DNA from: AAA164-E04 sp014239995
GTDB lineage: Bacteria; Verrucomicrobiota; Verrucomicrobiia; Limisphaerales; AAA164-E04
Length of the DNA: 64,000 nucleotides
Assembly: GCA_029247315.1 (NCBI GenBank)
Contig: JAQWLM010000004.1
Coordinates: forward strand, 1 to 64,000
Direction of reading: 5' to 3'
In this document: piece by piece, positions 35,868-42,829 of the stretch
Numbering within the stretch: position 1 is the stretch's first letter
How the letters are laid out: every line of letters starts with the position of its first letter
Notes under the pieces: generated by a model
What the model saw: only the letters and a program-made list of their open reading frames with translations
Databases searched by the model: none
What the model was told of the DNA's origin: nothing
Position numbers and translations under genes: made by a program

Positions 35868-36014
35868 TAAAACTCATCATTGTCCAACATCAATCAAAAC
35901 CCTGGCGTCAGGGCTTAGGGTCCTTCAGAGGACAATGCTGGTGAGGAGGCAACAATCGGGCCCTTGGAGTTTTTACTTTCAGAACGGGTATCCGTCAGGT
36001 CATCATATGGATTC

Positions 36015-36824
36015 ATGAACAACCGATTTGATTTGAGCGATGAAATCGCCATCATCGTGGGTGGTACCGGCAGCCTGGGTGGCGCCATGGCTAAGGGTCT
36101 TTCCGAGGCCGGAGCACATACCATCATTCTTGGACGTAATACCACAAACGGTGAAAGGAAAGCGGAAGCCATCCGGTCCGCAGGAGGAAAAGCTGACTAC
36201 CTGGCTTGTGATGCCATTCAGCCCGAAAGTCTGCGCACGGCGCATGCTCAGATACAGGCACGATTTGGTGCTCCAACGATCCTGATCAATGCCGCAGGGG
36301 GGAATGATCCAAAAACTACCCTTACCGGTGACTTCACATTCGAGCAGATACCCCTGGACGCATGGCGCGGAAACTTTGATCTCAATCTTGTGGGAGGTGT
36401 CCTGTTGCCTTGCCAGGAGTTTTGTCCTGCCATGGTTAAAGCAGGCAAAGGAAGTGTCATCAACATTGCAAGCGTCTCGGCTCATATTCCCCTCTCTCGG
36501 GTCATCGCCTACTCTGCTGCAAAAGCCGCTGTCCTGAGCTTGAGCCAATTCCTGGCTCGTGAATGGGCCGGTTGCGGAGTCAGGGTTAACACGATCACAC
36601 CAGGTTTCTTTCCAGCAGAACAAAATCGGAAAATATTATTCAACGAGGATGGCAGCCCAAGCGAACGCGCAAAGACCATCATGGGTCACACTCCCATGGA
36701 ACGCTTCGGTAAAGCGGAGGAATTGATCGGTGCGGCCGTTTTTCTGGCAAGCCAGGAAGCGAGCAGCTTTGTCACCGGCAGTGATATTCGCGTGGACGGC
36801 GGATTTCTAAGCCAGACCATTTGA
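36015..36824 (+). CDS. SDR oxidoreductase, fructuronate reductase (UxuB/YjmF)-like
   Basis: This is a short-chain dehydrogenase of about 269 residues. Nucleotide-binding 'IVGGTGSLGGAMAKGL' is near the start. The catalytic Ser is in 'NIASVSAH', and Y-x-x-x-K is in 'AYSAAKAAV'. The late segment 'TPGFFPAEQNRKILF' with 'MGHTPMERFGKAEELIGAAVFLAS' and 'FVTGSDIRVDGGF' is what I recall from the SDR-type D-mannonate oxidoreductase (fructuronate reductase) group, which reduces fructuronate to mannonate in uronate breakdown. The ATG at 36015 (M-N-N-R-F-D-L-S) is chosen over an upstream frame start at 35964. It lies 21 bases before the LarA-like gene and probably shares its transcript. Confidence 0.85.
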   Translation: MNNRFDLSDEIAIIVGGTGSLGGAMAKGLSEAGAHTIILGRNTTNGERKAEAIRSAGGKADYLACDAIQPESLRTAHAQIQARFGAPTILINAAGGNDPKTTLTGDFTFEQIPLDAWRGNFDLNLVGGVLLPCQEFCPAMVKAGKGSVINIASVSAHIPLSRVIAYSAAKAAVLSLSQFLAREWAGCGVRVNTITPGFFPAEQNRKILFNEDGSPSERAKTIMGHTPMERFGKAEELIGAAVFLASQEASSFVTGSDIRVDGGFLSQTI

Positions 36825-36845
36825 ACCCGTCTCAATCCTCTGACG

Positions 36846-38156
36846 ATGGCATCCCTCATAGCACCAGACCAGACATACCTGGATGAAATATCTGTTGAAG
36901 CTTTTCTTTCCCGTGAAGCCTCATCAGAAATGTTCGAAAACAAGCGTGTGCTACTTATTATTCCTGATAGCACTCGTACGGCTCCGGTCGGGACTGTTTT
37001 CAAGGCGCTTTACAAACTCCATGGTAGAAGTGCGAAAGCCATCGATATCATGATTGCACTCGGCACCCATCAGCCGATGGGTGAGGAAGCGATCTGCAAA
37101 CGACTTGAGATTTCTCCACAAGAGCGACAAGAAAAATATGGATCCGTTCGTTTTTTCAACCACGAATGGGATAACCCGGAGGCCTTGACACAGATCGGAA
37201 CCATACAAGCAGAGGAAATACAAAAACTGACGCAAGGTCGTTTCAGCATGGAAATCCCCATTAAAGTAAACAAACGTTTATTTGAATATGACCAGGTCAT
37301 CATCGTTGGCCCAGTTTTCCCGCATGAAGTGGTCGGATTTTCCGGAGGCAACAAGTACCTTTTTCCCGGGGTCAGTGGGCCTGAGCTATTACATTTTTTC
37401 CACTGGTTGGCTGCGATTATCACCAATCCAAAAATCATTGGACACAAGTGGACCGCGGTACGAAAAGTCATCGACCGAGCGGGCGACTCCGTCAAGATTT
37501 CAAAATGGGCCATCTGCATGGTAGTCACACATGCTGGTTTGCGTGGAATCTTCACTGGAACCCCCGAATCGGCATGGGATCAGGCGGCTAACCTGTCATC
37601 AAAAACGCACATCGAGTATAAAAAGCAACCCTTTCATACCATTCTTTCATGTGCTCCAGCCATGTATGACGAACTCTGGGTAGGAGGAAAATGCATGTAC
37701 AAGCTCGAGCCTGTGCTGGAAGATGGTGGGGAATTGATTATCTACGCACCTCATATCAAGGAGATCAGCCTTACCCATGGAGATTTAATCAAGAAAATCG
37801 GCTACCATTGCAGAGATTATTTTCTCAAACAATGGGACACCTTCAAGGATGTTCCCTGGGGCGTTCTTGCCCATTCAACCCATGTCCGTGGTTTGGGATC
37901 CTGGGTGGATAAAAAGGAACATCCAAGAGTTTCCGTCACCCTGGCCACAGGCATTTCACAGAAGACATGTGAACAGATTAATCTCGGTTATCGGGATCCG
38001 CGTTCCATCACCCCATCTGATTACGCTGACAGGGAAACTGAAGGCATACTCATGGTTCCACAAGCAGGTGAGGTCCTCTACCAGCTCGCGCATCCACCGG
38101 CATGGGCAAGACCTGATGTTCTGGAGACAGTTACCAAAAATGTCGATCAGGTTTGA
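36846..38156 (+). CDS. LarA homologue (nickel-pincer-dependent racemase/epimerase family, DUF2088)
   Basis: The residues of the lactate racemase active site are mostly recognisable: 'PDSTRTAP' (D-x-T-R), 'ALGTHQPMGEEAI' (catalytic His), and 'GFSGGNKYLFPGVSG' with the Lys that holds the nickel-pincer cofactor. A His stands 16 residues after that Lys, the same spacing as Lys184/His200 in the Lactobacillus enzyme. The later Tyr-Gln-x-x-Lys site appears changed ('ELWVGGKCMYKLEP'), so the substrate is likely not lactate. LarA homologues also racemise or epimerise other 2-hydroxy acids. Pairing with a fructuronate-reductase-like SDR suggests a sugar acid. The cofactor genes larB, larC and larE are not in the window. 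Length 436. Confidence 0.85.
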   Translation: MASLIAPDQTYLDEISVEAFLSREASSEMFENKRVLLIIPDSTRTAPVGTVFKALYKLHGRSAKAIDIMIALGTHQPMGEEAICKRLEISPQERQEKYGSVRFFNHEWDNPEALTQIGTIQAEEIQKLTQGRFSMEIPIKVNKRLFEYDQVIIVGPVFPHEVVGFSGGNKYLFPGVSGPELLHFFHWLAAIITNPKIIGHKWTAVRKVIDRAGDSVKISKWAICMVVTHAGLRGIFTGTPESAWDQAANLSSKTHIEYKKQPFHTILSCAPAMYDELWVGGKCMYKLEPVLEDGGELIIYAPHIKEISLTHGDLIKKIGYHCRDYFLKQWDTFKDVPWGVLAHSTHVRGLGSWVDKKEHPRVSVTLATGISQKTCEQINLGYRDPRSITPSDYADRETEGILMVPQAGEVLYQLAHPPAWARPDVLETVTKNVDQV

Positions 38157-38485
38157 AAAGTTTGGTGATTATGTGTAGCCAATGCTTCGGTTTCCCATCC
38201 CATCAGCTCTCCCACAAGAGGTGAATCAGGTGTCAAAGCGCTGAAACCCGGTCGCATGCCTGAGGTCTTTCCTATCCAGCGATCCATCCGACATGGCATG
38301 CGGTTTCCTTGATGGTCAGCGCACGAGGCAAACCTGCCTGTCCACTAGGCGACACGGTTCAAAGGAAAACAACGCGATCCCTCGGCAACAGGTTGGATGC
38401 ACCCAGATGCTGTGTACAACCAGGTGCATGCGCCGCAACTACCCCCGTGCCTGGCACGGGGGTAGTTGCCAATATTGGCAACTCA
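38157..38485. other. Gap between converging genes, with nested hairpins
   Basis: Short frames across this stretch have no support. The left 270 bases show nothing clear. The right end, ending three bases before the stop of the minus-strand gene, holds two overlapping inverted repeats (38435-38469 and 38465-38482), described separately. Confidence 0.5.
38435..38482. repeat. Overlapping inverted repeats: 17-bp stem and 18-bp palindrome
   Basis: GCAACTACCCCCGTGCC (38435-38451), one base, then its exact complement GGCACGGGGGTAGTTGC (38453-38469). GTTGCCAATATTGGCAAC (38465-38482) is a perfect palindrome whose left part is the right foot of the first stem, so both cannot form at once. No T-tract follows on either strand. 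The position just past two converging 3' ends suggests transcript ending, mRNA end protection or a protein-binding site. Confidence 0.85.
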
Positions 38486-41400
38486 CTAACGTGCGCGAAA
38501 GAAGGCCTGGCCAGTATTTGCATCAACTGCATGAGGCTTGGCGGCTCCGTTGACAGGACTCCAAGGTCCCAGCACGGAGATGGCCTGTTCAAGCACAGAA
38601 CCTTCCCACATGATCGAGATCCGTCCACCGATGTGGCTGATACCCACTGAAGCTGGCTCACTAGGTTGAACAGGAAGTTCAACTGCGGGAACAACCATGA
38701 AGTAATTAATGGCTGGATTACCACTTAAGACAGTTGCCCGCAGGGTTTTCTTTCCTCCAAGACTTAATTGTTTAATCTGTCCATTATCGTCCACCAAGGG
38801 TGTCCAGTCGTACCCTCCAACGCTTCCATGAAATACACCTAATTGCTCGATGGTTTGATTTGCCTTGGATGGGTCGGAGGTGACCAGATCCAGCTGGATC
38901 TTGCTAAACCCTGTTCCCTCCCACGTATCATGGCCAAGGTCGCCCCTTACCCAGAGATTGACGTCATCGAGGTTGAAGTTACGCGTGTAATTCATCCATT
39001 CACCCGGTTGAGTGTTTGTTACGCTGAAATCAGCATCTGGATCATCTTCATAGTCCTCACGATCAGCCTCGTTGCTGTTTGGCTGGGTGTTGGGCATGTT
39101 AGCGATCGGAAAACGCCATGGATCAACGTTTTCAGGATCAAATTCATCAGATAATTCGTGAAAATCGATCCCTTCGGTATCCTGATTTTCCCCCTTGGCA
39201 AAATAGGTATCACCGCTGAAACCAGGGCGGGCACCATCTATAAAATCTCCACCATCAAAATTCCAATTTTCAGCCTCAAAGGTGAAATTACCGGTTTCAA
39301 AGGTGTTAAAAGCCAGCAGTTGAGAGGTGACACCGCCCTGAGGCGACTGCACAGTCACCTCGCCTTTGTATGCCATATTTGCCTGAATCGGTAGCTTCAC
39401 GTTCCAAGCCTGATCATTACCATCGATCTCAAGGGCCCCTGAATAGTCCCTGCCGTTGAGGTTAACACGGATATTTTCCTTGGGAATGGAGCCATCCGTA
39501 ACCACCTTGAATTGTACTCCCTCACCTGCCTCGACATGGCGAGCGCCCAAGGCGGGGCTAAGATCGAGTATGTCAGAGTTGACGATATCCGCTCCATTTG
39601 GGGCATGTACCCCCCATTTAATCCGGTAGTAATCAACATCCAATGCTGAATTTTGAGGCGTTGCGGTGGAACCCATTGCGATATAGCTCAGATCTCCAAA
39701 GTCATTACCAGGTCCAGCAGTTACCTTGAAGGACGTCGGTGCTATCGAACCGTCCATGTAAATGCGGGCCACATGGGTACCAACGTCGGCACTGTCCTTT
39801 TCAAGGGTAATCCAGAAATTATGCCATGCTGTTGGGTCAAAAGGTATAATATTCGCGCCATCACCCTGACCAAAATTGACATCCCCGGAGATGGTGTTTC
39901 CATTGAACTCATTGAAACTCAACCCACTGAAATTGGTCAGATTGTTACTTGGATCACCTCCAGGTGTATCCGTCTCGGTACTGAGCGAGAAGGCAATCGC
40001 ACCACCGGAGCCTTGCTTGATGACAAAATTGCCCTTACCTCCATCTGAAGTCACATAGCCATCACCACCCACTGGATAAGGCTGTGGACCGCTGTCCGCC
40101 TGTTTATCACGGTGCAAAGGATCGATAATTCCATCACTGGGAATGCGGGCGCGGAAGTTAAGCGTCACTCCGTCGTCCATGACCGTTTCCGAAGCACCAT
40201 CCTCGGTAATATCATGTCCAAGATACACCTTGCGATTGGATCCGGGATCCCCATAGCCATAATCACGTGGATCTCCGGTGTCCTGGATACGCAGGTAATT
40301 CAGGTTGTCTTCCTGGACGATCATGGCCCCGCCTGGGCGATTGCCGTCTCCAAATGTTCCGCCAAGGCCTGAACCATCCCACTGGTCAGACCCATTGTCG
40401 TGGCTCCATGTTCCATCCAATGAAGCAAAACCTTCGCCATCTGGAGCAAATTCAGCCCCATCACCCTCGTAGGCATAATCCCATCCACCATCAGGATCCT
40501 GGTAGGAAGTGGGTGCAGGTTCAACGGCTTCAAACTTGACAGCAAAAAAATCAATGTCCAACGCCGCATTCTGCGGCGTTGCGGTGGCTCCCATCGCTAG
40601 ATAACTCAAATCTCCAAAATCATTACCGGGACCTGCGGTGACATCAAACTTGCTGAAAGCGTCATTGCCGTCGAGCCAGATCTTAGCGACATGGGTTCCA
40701 TTATTTTTCTCATCCTTCTGAATGGTTATCCAGAACTCGTGCCAGGTTGTCGGGTCAAAGGAAATGACGTTTGCACCATCCCCCTGGCCGAAGTTGACAT
40801 CCCCGGAGATGGCATTTCCATTGAATTCATTGAAACTCAATCCGCTGAAATTGGTCACGTTGTTACCCGGGTCTCCCCCGGGTGTATCTGAGGATGTTGT
40901 TAACGAAAAAGCGATCGCCCCACCGGAACTTTGTTTGATCACAAAATTCCCTTTACCTCCATCAGAAGTCACATAGCCATCTCCCTGACCGGGGTAGGGT
41001 TGGGGTCCCGCATCAGCCTGTTTATCACGATGCAGTGGGTCAATCGGGCCACCACTGGGAATACGTGCCCGGAAAATAATGGTAACTCCATCGTCCATGA
41101 GGGTATCGGACGCTCCATCCTCCGTCAGATCGTGGCCAAGGTATACCTTGCGATTGGAACCAGGGTCACCATAACCATAGTCGCGCGGATCTCCCGTGTC
41201 CTGAATACGCAGAAACGTGGTGGCACCCTCAGTGATCACCATGGCGCCGCCTGGCCGATTTCCATCGCCAAATGCTCCTCCCAGACCTGAACCATCCCAC
41301 TGATCAGAACCATTATCATGGCTCCATGTTCCATCTAGAGATGCGAATCCTTCGCCATCGGTGGCATACTCGGCTTCATTACCCTCATAGATATAGTTCC

Positions 41401-41518
41401 AACCACCCTCAGGTATGTTGAATGACAGTTGTGCTGAGAGGGATAATCCCGAGGCAAGCAGTATTATTGTCGTCAGCAGACTGAACCGTGGGAGCTTATC
41501 AATTTTGTTACGTTTCAT
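38486..41518 (-). CDS. Secreted protein with two near-identical 306-residue units and a carbohydrate-binding-like region
   Basis: A signal peptide ('SLLTTIILLASGLSLSAQ') is followed by unit 1 (residues 38-332) and unit 2 (344-636). Each unit contains 'GEGFASLDGTWSHDNGSDQW', 'IQDTGDPRDYGYGDPGSNRK', 'LHRDKQAD', 'VTSDGGKGNFVIKQ', 'LSFNEFNGN' and 'TAGPGNDFGDLSY'. The layout resembles a concanavalin-like (LamG) beta-sandwich. Residues 640-740 are linking beta domains. About 740-910 has 'FTFEAENWNFDGGDFIDG' and 'YTRNFN', like carbohydrate-binding modules of families 6/35. The C-terminus 'ISIMWEGSVLEQA...FFRAR' is the closing domain common in this phylum. It is probably a surface or released glycan-binding protein; no catalytic residues were identified. 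It is rich in Asp and Gly. Confidence 0.8.
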   Translation of the reverse strand: MKRNKIDKLPRFSLLTTIILLASGLSLSAQLSFNIPEGGWNYIYEGNEAEYATDGEGFASLDGTWSHDNGSDQWDGSGLGGAFGDGNRPGGAMVITEGATTFLRIQDTGDPRDYGYGDPGSNRKVYLGHDLTEDGASDTLMDDGVTIIFRARIPSGGPIDPLHRDKQADAGPQPYPGQGDGYVTSDGGKGNFVIKQSSGGAIAFSLTTSSDTPGGDPGNNVTNFSGLSFNEFNGNAISGDVNFGQGDGANVISFDPTTWHEFWITIQKDEKNNGTHVAKIWLDGNDAFSKFDVTAGPGNDFGDLSYLAMGATATPQNAALDIDFFAVKFEAVEPAPTSYQDPDGGWDYAYEGDGAEFAPDGEGFASLDGTWSHDNGSDQWDGSGLGGTFGDGNRPGGAMIVQEDNLNYLRIQDTGDPRDYGYGDPGSNRKVYLGHDITEDGASETVMDDGVTLNFRARIPSDGIIDPLHRDKQADSGPQPYPVGGDGYVTSDGGKGNFVIKQGSGGAIAFSLSTETDTPGGDPSNNLTNFSGLSFNEFNGNTISGDVNFGQGDGANIIPFDPTAWHNFWITLEKDSADVGTHVARIYMDGSIAPTSFKVTAGPGNDFGDLSYIAMGSTATPQNSALDVDYYRIKWGVHAPNGADIVNSDILDLSPALGARHVEAGEGVQFKVVTDGSIPKENIRVNLNGRDYSGALEIDGNDQAWNVKLPIQANMAYKGEVTVQSPQGGVTSQLLAFNTFETGNFTFEAENWNFDGGDFIDGARPGFSGDTYFAKGENQDTEGIDFHELSDEFDPENVDPWRFPIANMPNTQPNSNEADREDYEDDPDADFSVTNTQPGEWMNYTRNFNLDDVNLWVRGDLGHDTWEGTGFSKIQLDLVTSDPSKANQTIEQLGVFHGSVGGYDWTPLVDDNGQIKQLSLGGKKTLRATVLSGNPAINYFMVVPAVELPVQPSEPASVGISHIGGRISIMWEGSVLEQAISVLGPWSPVNGAAKPHAVDANTGQAFFRAR
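39611..41407. repeat. Tandem duplication inside the secreted 1010-residue gene
   Basis: The DNA for residues 38-332 (about 40523-41407) and 344-636 (about 39611-40489) is a direct tandem repeat with a period of 306 codons. Long blocks are identical at protein level, and the DNA is still clearly alignable, so the duplication is fairly recent or is kept similar by gene conversion. Confidence 0.85.
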
Positions 41519-41927
41519 AACTTTCGTATTTTGACTAGCAGGTGATTCGGTTACATCAGATACTGCGTAACCTCAGCAACTTGCGTATGGATTCCTTATG
41601 GTGGATGATAGTCTACAGCTAGAACCAGACGATTATATAAGTCAAGTTGAAAAGACCTTTTCAAAACAGAATCTCAGGTCCATTGGAGGGTTTACAATCA
41701 CGCCTTGCCCGTGCATGGAACGGCAGGTTGTTTCCCAAAGGCAATCAAAGAATGGTTCCCCTGGTCCATCGCTGTGTGCAACCATGAAAATGGGCCAATG
41801 GCCCGGTGAATCATGCGGGTGCGATGACGTGCACAGGAGTCAGGTGCCACTCATGATCTGTGGAGATCAGAGCTTGCTGCGTCCTTAAATATTCGAAAGG
41901 ATCTTGGGGAAAGTCAAGGGGTATGGT
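41519..41927. other. 409-base stretch upstream of the duplicated-domain gene
   Basis: No supported gene. GGTTAC (41549-41554) and GTAACC (41567-41572) form an inverted repeat about 30-55 bases before the start of the minus-strand gene and could be its operator. GGGCCAATGGCCC near 41793 is a small hairpin. The reading frame at 41598-41888 has no signal, motif or ribosome binding site. Confidence 0.4.
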
Positions 41928-42818
41928 TCAACCCCTAGCGACCCTTTGTGCCGCCTCGGAGGCAACGGTCAAGCAGGCCCGAATGTCTTCCATGGGGGCC
42001 TCTGGATTTTCCTCGTATTCAAGTGAGAGAGCTCCATCCGCAGGAAATCCGATTCGTTTAAGCGCCTTGAAAACTCCCTCAACGTCGAGATGACCACGCC
42101 CAAGAATCACGCCTTTGGTTTTCTTTTTCTTCTCGGCAAAGTCCTTAAGATGCACACCGTATAGACGATCCCCGAGTTGGTAGACAACCTCAACGGGATC
42201 CACGCCTGAACGAATGTAATGTCCAAGGTCGGCACAGAAACCAATGCGTTTGTCGTAACCTGCCACCGCTTTCATGGCATCCAGTGGCGCGTCATAGAGT
42301 GCCCCGGGCCCGTGGTTGTGAATCGCAATGCGTATATCGTATTCTGCAACCAAGCGGTTGAGGCTTTCAAAGGAATCGGCCTGAGGATTGGCGCTGATAT
42401 TGCGAATTCCAGCCATTTTGGCGAATTCAAAAAAGGCCCGATTTTGCCCATGGTTCTTGGTAAATGACTGCACCCCGTGCGCACTGATCGAAATATCCAG
42501 TTTTGCTAGTTTGGCGTTCATCTCCCCAATCTTGATGGGATCCGGAATGGGTGGATAATGCATCTGGAAAAACTCTACATAGTGCAAACCGAGTTCCTGA
42601 ATCTTCTCCAGTGCCCCGTCAACACCAAAGCCACGCAGTGAGTAACTCTGGATTCCCATCGGAAAGCCACCGTAGTTTCCCTTGGAGGCAACGCCAGTAT
42701 CCGCAAGGATGGAAGGCACGTCAAACCAGTGGTATCCGGCTGCGGCAGCCGTTACAAGAGTGCGATTTAGAAATGTTCTGCGATGCATTTGCTGACTCTC
42801 TGGGGTGTGTAGGTTCAT
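41928..42818 (-). CDS. Xylose-isomerase-like TIM-barrel protein (sugar phosphate isomerase/epimerase family)
   Basis: The N-terminus has a Tat-like signal ('HRRTFLNRTLVTAAAAG'), so it may be exported. The barrel carries the usual metal-site pattern: 'PMGIQSYSLRGFG' on the first strand, 'VEFFQMHYPP', 'IAIHNHGPG' (His pair), 'IGFCADLGHYIRSG' (Asp and His), 'YGVHLKDF' (His, Asp) and 'LSLEYEENP' (Glu). About 296 residues is normal. It follows leuS by 11 bases on the same strand. The first ATG (42818) is used; an ATG at 42788 starts right at the Tat motif. The substrate is unknown; relatives act as epimerases or dehydratases on keto sugars. Confidence 0.85.
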   Translation of the reverse strand: MNLHTPESQQMHRRTFLNRTLVTAAAAGYHWFDVPSILADTGVASKGNYGGFPMGIQSYSLRGFGVDGALEKIQELGLHYVEFFQMHYPPIPDPIKIGEMNAKLAKLDISISAHGVQSFTKNHGQNRAFFEFAKMAGIRNISANPQADSFESLNRLVAEYDIRIAIHNHGPGALYDAPLDAMKAVAGYDKRIGFCADLGHYIRSGVDPVEVVYQLGDRLYGVHLKDFAEKKKKTKGVILGRGHLDVEGVFKALKRIGFPADGALSLEYEENPEAPMEDIRACLTVASEAAQRVARG

Positions 42819-42829
42819 GATACGGGTGA

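Noticed and set aside
36846..38156. Classical lactate racemase LarA
   Set aside because: The cofactor-binding residues fit, but the Tyr-Gln-x-x-Lys site is changed and no lactate genes are nearby, so only the family is claimed.
38293..38650. Plus-strand frames near the nested hairpins
   Set aside because: They run into the antisense of the well-supported exported-protein gene and have no family features.
41598..41888. Plus-strand 96-codon frame in the 409-base gap
   Set aside because: Unsupported by motif, start signal or context.
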